The notes under the pieces: generated by a model
Database searches by the model: none
Told to the model about the DNA's origin: nothing
Seen by the model: only the letters and a program-made list of their open reading frames with translations
Made by a program: the position numbers and the translations under genes
From: Mycteria americana
Taxonomy: Eukaryota > Chordata > Aves > Ciconiiformes > Ciconiidae
Length of the DNA stretch: 64,000 nucleotides
Direction of reading: 5' to 3'
NCBI RefSeq assembly: GCF_035582795.1
Contig: NC_134373.1
Span: forward strand, 29,544,501-29,608,500
Shown: positions 22,880 through 36,400 of the stretch, in pieces
How the letters are laid out: each line of letters opens with the position of its first letter
How positions within the stretch are numbered: the stretch's first letter is position 1

Positions 22880-25739
22880 CATTGATTACAATTTTATTTC
22901 AGAATATGGACTTTTAAAAACTTTAAAAATGTGAAAGAAAACATGTAGGAGAATCCTCTGTTAAATGATAACTATTTAGAGTTAATAAAATTGAAACCAA
23001 AAAATGAAATAATCTTTTCCATGTAAAAGATTAAATGTGAAATGAAACATTTTGTCCTTATGACAGTATTAAAGAGAAAAATACCATTATTTTGTCAAGC
23101 TGACATGCTTCAATGAGCCAATTAGCTTTTTCCAGAACAACTTACAGCTTCTCAATTTATATAGTGAACTCTTCTGGATTACCATTTCCTTTTTGTTTCA
23201 TTCTTGTAACTGAAAACTTGTAACAAAACTTGTAACTGAAAAAAAAAAAATCACATTGAAACTGGATGGGTTTTCATTGCCTTCCATAGGAGCAGAGCCC
23301 TGTACTTGTTAATTAGCTGTGAACCAAATCAGCTCTCATTCAGGTGCAGTTAAACCTCACCCATACGCACTGTTCTTTATAGAAGCAGCTTCACTGCCTC
23401 CATGAAGTAGCCTTGCAGTCTGCTCCTGGGGACAGTGAAGGAGCCCCCCATCACTCGATATAGACGACTTTTGCCTCCTCTCCTCACAGGTTGGTTCCGA
23501 GCTTGTGCAGCAGTAGAGGCAGAGCACTGAGCGAATTCAGAAATCTCCAGCTGAAGTAGCAGTCCTTTAGAAGTCTTGCCAGATGACCACGAGTGCCAGC
23601 AGTCCTGCAGTGGCTGATTTATCTTGCTCTCAGAATAATTGCTACCATCTCTGCCCTAGCTAAGGGGAATGAGAGGTGATCAAAAGGAAGAGATTTGCTT
23701 TTTTCTGTTTGTTTGATTTCCTCAGCAAATAGCAAATTCACCGAGCAGTTTTACATTGAATACAAAGGTGTGACCACTTGAGTCCATTTCACTGGATGTA
23801 GGACAACAGAAGTGGCTTTGGGGAAGATCCAGGTGATTAGTGGTGACATTTTCAAAATTAAATATATCAATTTTTCATTCTAAACCATCCAGCTTTGTTT
23901 TGATATCTAATTCTGCTTTTAAAAGGTTAACTCTTCTTAAATGGATGCTTAACATTCTTTCTTGTTTTTCTTTACATTTTCTACTTATCAGCTGCTCCAA
24001 AATTAAAAAAAAAAAAAGAAGCAGCAGAACAAAGTATTCTACTTTCTCCAAAATTAAATAAAAATTTTTGTTACAAGGTTAAATGACATCTTTCAGCTCA
24101 CTTTCATTAAACAATGCAGAAAATTCTGTTATTTTCACATCTCTCTGGCCATTGCTGTACTTCCCCCCAGGTCCTTTGCAGTGGAGGTCAGCTAGCCCAA
24201 GGGCCACAAGCCCTTTGATATTACTGGTGGTTCTTTGGTGCAAGAAAAGAGAACCTGATCCAGCATTAATACTGCCCTTCTGTTGAAGATTTGATGCGAG
24301 TCACTAAGAACAGCACAGATACTCCAGAAGCAATAGAGTACATACAGCCTTATGCATTGTGTGAAGGATGTTTGTTTCTTTTCTTCTGAAAGGATAACAC
24401 TTAAAATGCTGTGGTTCGTTTATTCTAATGTCCTTTAGGCAGCATCAGTTCTTTACAGACAATTTAAAATTCTTTCACACTCCAGAAGTACCATAGGCAG
24501 TATCAAGTTAGATAAGTCATTCTTAAAGCTATTAGTTGATAATGATGATAGCTTCAGTTCATCTGAAAAATTATGACTCATAAAATTACTGTATCATAAG
24601 CAAACTGCACCTTTTACTGATTTGTTTATCCTTGCAACACTTTCAGCTTGGATAACACTTTTTTTTTATTAATATTGCTACTATTTATTTCCCCCATCAG
24701 TTCCATAAGATATCTCATAAAATATACCTTATACTTGCCAGCATTAAGAGAATTACTAAATTCCAATACAGCTGAAGTTGGAACTGTCTCATATTGTTAC
24801 AGGGAGGGAGAGGAAGCAAAAAGAAACCCTCAAAGGCCAATTTGGATGCGTTTGGATATTTCTCACAGCCCAAGTGATGAACAAAATTAAAAAACCCCAA
24901 TCATCATCATACAGCAGAACTACTTCAGACTGCATCTCTTGGGGAGGGGATGGAAAAGTCACAGAGAATTCGCATATTTTGTAAGTTGAGCAGGAAAAAA
25001 CACCATCACATACTCCATCAAACCAATCTTCAGAAGAACTTCAGTGACTGCACTCCTGGGGAACACCTGTAGTGCTGACACATCACACGTCCCAGTATGT
25101 CTATGGGCACTCAGATACTAGGTATATATAAAACTAGGCTTGAAAATCTGAGCTGAGACCCTTTAAATCGACTTTGTTGCAGAAATTAGCCAGCTGTGGA
25201 CTGTGTGATGGTGCCCTTACTAAGAAATCTTGCTACTCGGTTGGATTTGTTAGGCTGGACAAAGCACTGGAGCTGATGTTGCTGCAGCTTCTGCGCACCA
25301 GGGCAGTAGCAGCCCATTCCTGAACACATGGACACAGCAAGGAGGACTGACTCTGCTCTGCATTGCTAACCCTCCTCTGACCTTTGTTGGTCCCCACAGT
25401 AGGAGACAGATTCCCCTTCCCTTCATTGTCTAACTGTGGTGAGAAGGTGAAATCAGCTCTTGCACATGCAGAACAGTTCTTGGGTCAAGTCACCAACCAC
25501 TTCCCTCTCTGCAGAGCAAGGGTTTGGCCGCGTATGTCCTCTCTTGTCGGGGGAAGGAACAACAGCAGTGATGATCACCAACATTTAGTAGCTGGAAGAA
25601 AATGTTAGAGTTAAGTGATTTTTAGAAGAACAAGGAGCCTATATGCACATTTCGAATCCTCTAATTTTACACTTTCCCACCAGCTGAGTGCAAAAAGCTT
25701 TTCCTGTTCAATTACAGGAGTACAGTAGACATTTTTCTG
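22880..25739. other. AT-rich unique noncoding DNA
   Basis: No gene is supported. Direct repeats of CTTGTAACTGAAAA occur near 23,203 and 23,229, followed by an A run. Another A run lies near 24,005-24,017. All frames are short. Confidence 0.5.
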
Positions 25740-25759
25740 AAAAAAAAAAAAAAAAAAAA
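25740..25759 (+). repeat. Poly(A) tract, about 20 A
   Basis: An uninterrupted run of about 20 A. No upstream AATAAA-bearing gene-like sequence or flanking target-site duplication was noticed, so a processed pseudogene or retro-insertion tail is not supported. Confidence 0.9.
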
Positions 25760-28700
25760 TCTTAGGTAAATTCCCAGAGACTGCCTTCTTGGTCTGTTCA
25801 AGAACCAGCTCTCCTCTTCCCAGTGCTCTTCAGGACTCGTGTGTGATAACTTGTGCAACCGAGCCAAGAGGCAATGCCTCCTTTGCACCACCGGCTGCCT
25901 TTGCACCTCTCAGGCCAAGGGAATGTCTCTTTGGCAGTTCACTACTGCCCCGAGCATGAGGGGTTTAGGCATATTCACAAGATCTTTCCACTTAACGATG
26001 TACCCCAGGTCAGCTGAGCCATCACAAACAATCAAGTGAGTGCTCTTAAGATCTTTTATTGATTTTCAAGCTAACTCATTTTACCTTAGATTTGTGGCAG
26101 GCTTAAGCATGCACATCCACTCAGTTATGGACAGCTACTATGTCTGAGCCATCATCCTGTGTATGCCTACATCCATTCAGCCTTAAAGGCTTGTCATCAC
26201 TCATTTAGCGGCTGTATCTGCACGTGGGAGACTGGACTGTAATGGTCTGCTTTCCCCTTGCTATAGTTTAGCAGAGAAATGTAAGACATAAACCACATTT
26301 TGGGACATGGATCAATACGCATTACTGTATGGCCCATCTCCATCCCTGATGAGGTAAAAGGCTCAGCACAGTCAGGCAGCTGTAAATTCTCCGACGTTGC
26401 ATCTGGCGATAACAAGAGCACCACAGTGAGGAGTAAAGGGCAGGACAGCTGCTGTGATTCTCTGTCACTTTTCTCACAGATGTCACAGAGAAAATATCTT
26501 GCCCCAGCTCTGGGGACTCTCCTTCTAAATGCCAGCCTAAAACACCACTTGCAATGTGCTCAGAAACTGTCATAAGTGCAGCACTGAAACGGGGAGATTT
26601 TTGCAAGTTGTGCATTGCCAGTAAGCTGCGGGGACTTGTTTTGCTTTACGCTGTTTGTCCTTTCTATTGCTCTCCAGACTTTTGGTATCCTAGGTTTTTC
26701 AGGACTGAGCCCATTTTACTGGCCAGAATCTAGTACAGTCTTGCTGGGACTCTTTTGGTGTGCGAGGTGTTCGAATAAATACCATCACATAATAACAAAT
26801 AGTTTCAATTAAATAAAAGCAAGAGCTGTGTGTCGGTGCAGAAGTGGAGTTTCAGAAGCTTCCAAGGACAGGATGCTATTAAAATCCTTTTGTTCCTGTT
26901 GCTAAAGCAGCTCTGCTTTGCAAACAAACCAGGAACACTTCAGGTTTTCAAATATGCAGAAATTAAAGTATCTGTCACACCTGTCATCTTTAACCTGTAA
27001 TGTTAATTTGGTTGCATGGAAATACCACTTTTTAGTGGTGATGAAACCGTTTATTGGGGACTGTGCTAACCCAGGGAGAAAGCCAGCTAGATTTTCCACA
27101 GATAGCAGCGGCTAGCAGAAGTGAGCATAAGTAGATTATGAAAAGAAATCTAAAATTACTGAGTCCTCAGCGACTCCATTCAGATCTCACAGTTTAAAGG
27201 AAAATTGCACTGTTTCAATGTCTGGCAATCAACAAGATTATATGGTAAGAGTCATTTCGCATAAACTGTGAAATATGTTTGGAAATAATCTCCTTCCCTT
27301 CCACCTGACGCTTGTGCAGCATATTCAACATTCTTGACAGCTTTAGCTAATTTATTACCAAACAGAAAGTTTGTTAAAGAGGGGGAAACTGAGACAAATG
27401 GGGATGACGTGATTTGCTGAAGGGCATGAAGGAAACCATAAGGGAACACAAGGCAGTTTCTGGGGACTCAGAGTCCCTTCAATTCCTATCCCTGCTGCAT
27501 GCCTCTGGTGTGAATGCTGTCAATAGGCCAGCGATGAAAATTCATCGGCTTTACAGGTTGGGAGGAAGGCCTTGACTTCCCTCTTCTCTGCTGTTCTCCA
27601 CACCCTTATCATAGTACCACTTGCCAAATAATATTTGCTGTTTCTTCCTCTGAAGTTTAGTTGTAGTTTCTTTCTCTTATTCTTTCAAGATCTGGTCCAA
27701 TCCTCCTCATTATGATCCCTGCTTCCCGCTCCCAGTCCTTGAAGCAAATTGCCTCTCTCAAGGCTACTTAACCTATTTAAAATGACAAGGAAGTTTCAAC
27801 ACTAAAACTCAACCTAAGCTTTCTGGGCAGCCAGTGCGGTGAAAGCCAGGACTGCAAACTTCTTTCACCAACCTGCTTTGAGAATTCAAAGGGGAAAAAA
27901 AATGTGTGAAAGCAGCAGCCCAGACTAGAACTGTAAAGGGAAATCAATTTAAACGTAGACCACAAAGAGGTTGGATAACACAGATCTCATCAGCTCGGTG
28001 CCACTTATGCAACAGCTGCACTCAAGTCTCAAAAAATGATTCTTCTAGGGCTTTAACACAAAAGGTAATTCCATCAAATATTCCACTGAACACAGCAATA
28101 GCAGTGAGCTTGTTCAAGCACAGCCCTTCCACACTGTCATATAAACCCTTTATGCTGAATTGCTGCAACTACCTCACTGCCTCGACACTGCATAAATAGA
28201 GTCCCTCTGTACTCATGTCTGGTTTCACAAAGCCACTTCAAACCCCCAGTAAAATTGAAGGTTTCATGATGAATACTACCAGGAGTGAAAAGGGAAAGGT
28301 CTGGTAATAAGGTAACTTGTGAGTGCATTTGGTGACAACTTTGAGGGATTTTAATTCGAACTCCTAGTGCTTTTATTTGAGAAAGTGAAAACCTTGATGT
28401 TGGGAATTATCAAAGGTAATAGATGTCATTATGTCCTTTCTGGAGAACATATAATTATTGATGCTCGTAGGCTGAGTAACCAAGTACAGAACTGCAGCTG
28501 ATACAAACAGGCCAACTTGATGCCTTCCATCTGAAAAAACAAGCTATTTTCCCTGCATTTTTTTTCTAAATATACCTGGATGCACTTGATTTAGCATTTT
28601 AAATTTCATGTGATCACAGCCATATCCCACTCAATATCCCGGCACCTAAAAAAGAGTTCATTGTGCATTTTGTCTGCTGTTTATGGATCTCCTACCGGTT

Positions 28701-31700
28701 CTGAAAATTCACAGACTGCTTCCAAGCTCGCAATTCACTTTATCTCACCCTGGCGTTTGCAGAGAATTACATTCCCCAGAAGCTGCATCGTTGAGCGGGT
28801 GCTGAGCAGTGCTGAGCAGCTCTGCCTGTGTGGAGCTGTGTTGCAGGGACTAACCCTCAGGCAGGACACACAGCACCAGACTCACAGCCCAGGCAGACTG
28901 CGATGAAGGAGGGTTGGACCTGCACCCCACTGCTCACAAGCCCTCTCTGTCACTTGTCAGTTCGTACACACGATGACTACACATAGGCCTTGCCTGAAGC
29001 TGTGGGAAGATGTCAGTCAGGTGCTGCATAATGGTCAGGATGTGGAGCTTAGACACTGAAAGTACCTTCAGGTGTTGGGACTGAAGCAGGGGGGGCAGAT
29101 CTTTCCCGCTTTGATGCACACAGTAGCTGAACGGACCCACCTGTGACACCTGTGAGACAGCATGAGCTGTTGCAGGAGTTTGGTTGCTATTACATCACCC
29201 TTTCTACTCCCTGAATGATCGGAGTCCTGTCTCCTAAACCACCCCAGTGTGCCAAGTGGAGATACTATTTCAGGCTTACATCAGCCTGGACAACATCTCA
29301 ACACTGGTTATTAAAAAATGCATGAAAACTCAACCCTGAAATCAAACTAAACAGGAAAAAAAAAATCACTCATTGCCAGCTATGTGGTTGTACCTTGGCT
29401 CCCTAACTCTGGAGTGTTTATTACCTTCCCATTGCTTCTCACCTCTTCCCCACCCCTGTTAAACCATGACTTTGCTCCTAATTCATCTTCCTTCCCTACC
29501 ATCCTAAATATGTCTCATCACTTCTCTTTGAGCCATTTTGGTTTCATGCTTTGTGTCTCTTGCTCAGAGCGCTACATAACTTACCTACTGCTGCTCATGT
29601 GGTGGTGCTTGAGACCACTGTTTACTGCTCTTCACTTCTCTTTCTGCTTCTCTCAGGCCTCTTGTTTGGAAAAAAAATATTTTCCTCTCCTCCCCCAACA
29701 ACTGTTCTTTCCTCCAGTAAGCATATTTTTACAAGTATGTGTAATAATAGTAAGCAATATTAGTGTGTACAGACATCCAAGCCTGCAGCTCCCCAACATA
29801 ACTGAGGGGCATTGCAGACCGAATAAGAAGCTGAGAAGACACTCGGACAGAAGAAGGGATCCACTGCAGGTGGACAGAGCAAGATAGTGCCTAAACAAAG
29901 TGACTTTACGTCCTTGCAAATAACAGGCTCAAGCTCTACGTGTTTGTAACTGTGATACATATTAAAACAGTAAACTCCAAATTCAGGAAAACATTTACTC
30001 AGTTTCCATGTTAATCAATAGGATAATTATGTTAATTATAAGTTTCCAGAAGTGCTATGATGTTTTTGCATCTAGGTGAGTGACATTTTGCTATCTCATT
30101 GCTGTTTCCTTCTCCAACTTATTGCGTCGTAGTACATGACATTTAGAACAGCTCAGTGAAACACAAGAAGCTGGTTTTCAGCCACTTTGTTACGTTTGAA
30201 CTCCCAGCCTGGTATTAATTTCACTCTTCATGATTAAGTAAATACCTCTTTATGAGAGAAAAATTAACTAAAGCAAAGATATAATTGTTTTTCTTCATGC
30301 AGTTATTCAGTTAAAATACTCAGTTTCTGCTCATTTAAACTTGAAAGGAAATACATTCCAGGCAGAGTTTTGACTGAGCTGAAAATATTATAAATTAGGC
30401 TGTTATAATGGGTCTAATTGTGTGGTTTAATTATTAGATTATACAGGAGAATACAAAGTGGGCATTTTGTTAGATGAAGATGGTGTCATCTGTCTGCCCA
30501 AGGTCTTTGGGTAAAAACTGTAGGCTTTAAAAAGACTTTTGTTTTTCTGGTATATATAATTTTTCAAGGCTGGACAACTACTAAAACCACTAATTATATA
30601 CATTAATAATCATAACTACCCAAACATTACTTGTATATATGAATAATAAAACTCCCAAACAAGCCATCAGGTTCCCAATAAGGACAGCAGACATCCTACT
30701 TACAAGGCATAGCAGCCACATATCCAGCGTACGATCTTACCCGTTGCTGTAGCTCTCATTCCTTCCCCAAGTTAACAGAGGAGCTGCTGCAGGACTGTGT
30801 GTGGTCAAAAGGTGCTAACAAGCATTCATGAATAGAAGGTGCCTCTGGATCAGGCACACTGGCTGTGCTGGTACTTCTCTTCCTACACGCACCCATCTGA
30901 TCAAACCAGCTCACCAGTGTGTTCAGAAACTAATGGAGGGTCATAAATATCCTGTAGACACCTGAAATGATAACTCTGAGGTTATTTTGGAGTGATGCAA
31001 ATTGATGTCTTAATCTTACAAGTAACTTTTATCTTACAAGTAAATTTTTTTTTATTTTTGTGCAGCTCAGTTGCTTAGTGAATAAACAACTCTTCTGCCT
31101 TTGAGATTCATTTTTTCCTTAACGGTATCCTGTTGCCTAGAGATTTTTAGCCATTCAGTTTTCTGTCCTAGAGAATACATTTTTATCCTCATGTTTCTTC
31201 TAGGGTTTAGCCATTTAAAACTTGCAAGGATTTGGGGGTAGCTCACTGTAGCCATTTTAGATCCTGTTACCTCTCTCCAATTTTAACCATTCTGTACTCC
31301 AGCTGTAGAGTTTTCTTTTATGGGACTGCTGTATCCTCATAGTCCTGACATTGTGAGATGCTGAGTTGCTCCAGAAAAGTTCAAAATATTGGTTTTAATA
31401 ATACCCTTCTTTCTAATGAATAAAAGTCTAAACTGACTTGATATATGTGCTACTTTGTCCACTTATGAAATATAAATTTGTGCATAAATTAATATTAATA
31501 TTTTTCTTCTTTAAAAGAGACCAGCCTTCTGCTGTCTCTGAGTAGAGTTTCATTCAAGCAGCACAAATAAGGTCAAAGACAATCTCTTCTTAATTAAAGG
31601 GAGCACGTAATATTGATTTAATAAAATTTTAACATTACTTAATGACAGCTAGATATTCTGTTCAGAGCAGAAAGACTGGCATTTTATTGTAATCAATATG

Positions 31701-32119
31701 TATTTTATTAAAATCAATGTGCTCCATGAACTATTCTACAAAGCCTTAATAACATCTAATCTGCCACACTGCAGAAATGGAGAGTTTGTCATCTGAAGGT
31801 AAGATTGTTTGACAGAAGAATTGCTACGTGTATAATTCACAAGTTTCGATTTTTTTTAGAGGCCAATGAATGTGATTTGTATCATTAAAAGTGGTAAGTG
31901 TTTAACCCCAGCTAATTTCAGGTAGCCAAGAGAAGTGAGGATCTGGAGAGAACTGAGGTAATAGTATGCCCAGTGTTTGCCTGCCAACTTTAAATTCAGC
32001 CTTGCTCAAACCTGTGTGTAACAAGAGAGAGGTTTCCATCCAGGCCAGCCCTCAGTCCCTGCGTAAGCCCACTCCAACGTACTCCCCCAAAACACAGCCC
32101 TGATCCAGAGCTGCTCCCG
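25760..32119. other. Unique noncoding DNA
   Basis: No gene is supported over 6.4 kb. The longest frame (29384-29887, plus, 167 codons) begins at GTG, sits in a pyrimidine-rich tract and has no family signature. A GC-richer patch at 28.6-28.9 kb has no recognisable content. A possible MIR-like remnant lies near 27.37 kb. Confidence 0.5.
27370..27440 (+). repeat. Possible MIR-like SINE remnant
   Basis: GAGGGGGAAACTGAGACA is followed by GATGACGTGATTTGCTGAAG. This resembles the core 'GGGGAAACTGAGGC...GTGACTTGCCCAAGG' of MIR elements. The match is short and diverged, and chance similarity is possible. Confidence 0.35.
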
Positions 32120-32200
32120 TGGTATCGATGTGTGCTCAACCCTCCCCATCGCTCAACCTGTGCAATGTGTGCCACACCTTCTTGGTATCGATGTGTGCTC
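32120..32200 (+). repeat. Exact 18-bp direct repeat, 63 bp apart
   Basis: TGGTATCGATGTGTGCTC occurs at 32120-32137 and again at 32183-32200. The bases between the copies are not obviously repeated, so this may be the remnant of a 63-bp tandem duplication that has since decayed, or a duplicated site. Confidence 0.85.
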
Positions 32201-33255
32201 CAAGACCTGAAGGATGCCCCAGTTCTACCAATGCTTTCTGAAGGCCAAGGCTTCAGTATGCAAAGTAGGAACATGGACATGCTTGCACTCCTACCAGCTT
32301 TATGCTGTAAAATAAATCAATAGCTGCATGCTTTGCTCCCTCCCCGGTGCATGGAACACACAGAGATACTTCACCACCTACTACAGCTGCTAACAGACTC
32401 TGCATTAGCTCAAGCGAAGGAGAGACGTGCTTTGGACCTGGAGGGTCAGGTTTTGTCTTTTTAACAATATGAGGAGATAAGGTCATTACACCAGCAGCTG
32501 TTACAGGACTTACCTTTCACTGATCACAATCTAGGCCACACTAGCATCAGTGCTTTCCTTAGCAGTCCCCTAACTTGCCCCAGTGCTTTGGTAAAAGAGG
32601 ATGTGATTCTCCTTTACTTTTTTATTGCTTTCTTTAACCTCAGTAATCTGTCTCATACTTATTTTAAAGAGCATTTCTTACCCTAAAAGCTAATGGGCAA
32701 ATGACCCAAATCTGCTTTTGTGATTAATTTTATTTATTTTGTTTTGTGCAGCTTTATTCAGAGAATAAAAGGAGTGAAAGCTGACGGTCTTGTTAACCAG
32801 GGCTTTAACTGTCTCCTTTCAACTTTCTCAGTTCTCTTCTTCACCCTGTGCACAAGATTGAGAGAGAAACAGTGTTGCAACTTTGAGAGATCCCTTAATA
32901 TATTATTTTACACCATGCACATTGCGCATATGGTAGCACCAAGCTCTCTTACCTGGTCAGAGAGAGAGAGAGAGAGACAAAGATTTCTTCCATTATTTCT
33001 GTTGTGTTTCACCACAGTAGTGCTAGAATTGGTAACCAGGCAGCGGCCATCACCCACTGTTCCTTGCCCACCATATCGTCAGTGAAGCTATTAAAGAGAA
33101 GAGATGTTGCAGTGGAAAACTGTCCAGTTCACCTAGTTTGGGGATGGTTGTGGGCAAGGTTTGAGTGAACAGAGAGCAATTTCAGCGAATATTGTCCAGA
33201 ATGACAAAATGTGGTATGTGAATCCATGGTGAGCACTTTCATTCTCTTCTTTTCA
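32201..33255. other. Unique noncoding DNA
   Basis: There is no gene or recognised repeat apart from the short (AG)n run at 32959-32977. Confidence 0.5.
32959..32977 (+). repeat. (AG)n dinucleotide microsatellite
   Basis: A run of about nine AG units in an otherwise mixed sequence. Confidence 0.93.
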
Positions 33256-33256
33256 G

Positions 33257-33479
33257 GTGGGCGTTGCTCATTGGGACGCACACAAAGGGAAGGGTGGGTG
33301 AAAACCCGCTGCCACCTGGAGGGTTCTGCAGAAAAAGCCTTTCTCACATCTCTAGCTGAATCTATGGACACAAAGCCACTCGCTTTACAGGCTGTGCTCC
33401 CGGTTTTAACAGAGTTTATATTCATCAGTTTGTGATTCACCTTGAAGGCTTACTTCTAATTACCTGACACAGAAATAAA
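33257..33479 (+). other. Speculative 3'-terminal exon (acceptor, open frame, AATAAA)
   Basis: CATTCTCTTCTTTTCAG is a good splice-acceptor-like sequence. The frame after it stays open for about 59 codons, to a TGA ending at 33435, and an AATAAA lies at 33474-33479. The encoded residues show no family I recognise. The opposite strand is also open across the same bases (33129-33440), which argues that the frame is open because of composition. Listed only as a candidate. Confidence 0.13.
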
Positions 33480-36400
33480 CACTGTTTGTCTATGCCTGCC
33501 ATTATCACAAAACCTGGTGAGAATTGATTTGAGTCTTCCTACCGCCACCAAGGAGAATTTAATAGTACAGTTTTCTGAACAGGACTGTACAAAATGCTGG
33601 GGTAAAAATATCAATACAAATTAAGGAACAGCAGAAAGGTATCAACTAATATTTATTACAAAAAGTCAAGACAAACTAACACCAGCAGTAAATTATAGCT
33701 AGAATTGTGTCCTAGCTTACCTTTCGGAAAGAAGTTTGTTCTGGGTGTGAAGCCTCCCCATGCATATGCATTTTATGCCTCATTTACCCATAACCTTTCA
33801 CACTCTGACAAGGACAGGAAAAAGCAGGATTGGACCTGGGACCTAAGATACCCTCCATTTAAGATTTCCACTTAAAAACACTGTACTATATGCGTTTACA
33901 ATATCCACCTGTACATATGTCTTGTAAATAGCATATTTACTCTTTAGAATAAGTACTGATTCTGGTCTAGTTTTTTACTGAAATCCTATTATATGTATCT
34001 TGATTTCTAAACAAATATTTTTCATTCACTGTAAAGCAAAGTGAAGGAAAACAAATTTAGGCACAATAAAAACAGAACACTGAAAAAAAAATGTAATCAG
34101 TACAAATTTGCTTTCCAGAATGAATCTCAGAAGATGTAGCCCAAAAGACTATTATACAAGAGTTAGAAAATGAGTAACATGGGAAAGCCTTTAACCTAAT
34201 TATGGTTTCCTTATTATTTTATTGGCCCTATCAAATTTTCATAGCTGAGCCATGACTGCTACAGCACCACAACTGCTGTAGCCTTGCCTGCTGTCATTAC
34301 TCAATGTTATCTTTTATTTATACTGAATTATAAATGTGTTTGTGGCACTCTGCAAACAAACAGGAGATGCAGCCTGTGTTTCTTGGCTAAATTTTATCAG
34401 TGCTATACTTTAAACATAGCTTAGATGGCACTTTCTTCAAGATCTTCCCACTGCTGAGGTCTCCTCAGACCCACAGAGCTAGTCATAAATTTGTGCACAT
34501 GAGAAACTACTAATTGTCCACCTTCAATTGCTGAACATTATCCCCTAGCTATCTAATCATTGAGGAGTTGCTCAAATTTTCAGCAGTTAAGTTTTGTAAG
34601 CATATAAGATGACTCTTTTGTGCTTTGTGCTGTGGGAGAATGAATCCCATTAAAGTTGGCCTCCTGTTTCATGTTCTCCTGGAACAAGATCTACCTTCCT
34701 CTTGTTTGCAAGGCAGCAACAAAGCACAACACCATACAGCAGCTTGGCAGCGAGTTGTCAACTGCCCCGTTCAGTGATGGAGCAGGACTCAACAGGCACT
34801 GCTCAGTTACTGGAGTTATGCCTCCAGAAAGGCCTGTTGGGCGAAGAAGCCACACACAGACGATAAAATACTCGAGAAAGCTTATCCCTTTGGTCCCAGC
34901 GTGCATATTACAGTTGTGTGATTCAGACCTTGCATCTTGTTGGGGAAAAGTGCTGGTCAGCAGGGCCAGGCCCTGTACAAAACTGAAGGAAAAAAAAAAA
35001 AGGAGGTGGTTTCCTCTTTTATTCAAACATCAGCCAGTATGTGGAAGAGTACTGAGCTATCCTATACTAGCTTGTTAGCAGAAGATGTGCCAGGAAAGCT
35101 GTATTACTGTCTCTAACCCAAGTGCCCTAAGCATAGTCATGGCCAATCAATCTCTCTTTCTCTAGGTCAGTGAATAGAGAACTACTCCACACAAACTGGG
35201 ACAGCTTCAACGGGAATGATTAAAAGTACCTCCATGAGCCCTGCAATTCAAGGAACATATTCTAGGAGAAGTCGTATCATCGATATCTGAACTCAGCTGG
35301 AGCTTGTGCAGCCAGCATGATCTAGGATTTGGGACTAAGCTAAAGCAGGATATGATAAGGGATGGTAAGAGATATTATATGTGATGGGATATGATTTACT
35401 GAACTCAGCATTTGTGGTTGGTTTACTTAGCAACACACCCCTGGAGGGCTCCATATATTACCTTTTATAAAAATACTGCTTTTACTGCACACCCAGAAAC
35501 CCAGGATTTATGGCAGAGCATGTCAAATGATAGAAATAAAAAATAAAGCACATTCTTTAATGTTGTTTTTTGGGAACAAAAGGGCTAAGCTCTGTATAAC
35601 ATGAACATAACACTTTGTACATGACAGGCAACAAATGTTTGTGAAAAAAAAGTGCAAATCACTGTAAGTTAAAATATGACCCTCAATTTTACAAGTAATT
35701 AATACACATCATTTACTATTCATTATTTCCCGGTCCTTTCAAAGAGTTCCAGAATGAATTCTCTCTATAGAATTAAATATAATATAAATATCTATAATTC
35801 TATGGATAGAATTAAACTTATTTAATTTAACCGTACAAAATGTGTCTCACCTACACTGGCCATTTTGTCTTCCTCTGTAGTCCATGGAGGGAAGGAGGGA
35901 CTGCTCCATGCCTGGATGAGAGACTTTTCTCAGCTTGGGGTGGAATTGCTTTCTGGAGATAGAGTAGTGTCTCTGTGTTGATGGTAGTGGAGAACTGGAC
36001 AACTGACTTAAATGGGATTTCTAACTTCATGTAGCTGGATCACTTGTAATGTGATTTTTTGAGACTGATTCTCTGCATAACAAATTACACTTAAATGAAA
36101 AATGTCTCATAAAACTCAGGCATCTGCTTGTTAAAAATTGAATGCATAACAAACATAAAGGAATGGAATAAATATGGATTAACCAGCCATTAACTAATCA
36201 AACCAGTCATTCGTAATATGTAGTCCAGCCTTTTCAACAGAGAAGGAACTTTTGGTCTTTCTTATTTTTGTGACTTTACTGAACTATAGATTAAAATGCA
36301 ACATTGTAGATACCTAGACATAGTTGGTATTAACTTACAGCACAATTTGCAAGATGGTAAGAACTGTAAAAACTCCTGGGAAATGACTGACCTCAGCCGA

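Noticed and set aside
25740..25759. Poly(A) tract as the tail of a processed pseudogene
   Set aside because: No gene-like sequence upstream and no flanking direct repeats noticed.
29384..29887. 167-codon plus-strand open frame, the longest in the window
   Set aside because: It starts at GTG, lies in a pyrimidine-rich stretch, has no family motif, and a frame of this length is near chance expectation for 64 kb on six frames.
33800..33850. GGATTGGACCTGGGACC, recalling the 3' part of MIR elements
   Set aside because: A single short phrase without supporting flanks.
34656..35078. 140-codon plus and 111-codon minus frames on the same bases
   Set aside because: Both strands are open together, which indicates low stop-codon density and not coding; the plus frame includes a lysine run from a poly(A).
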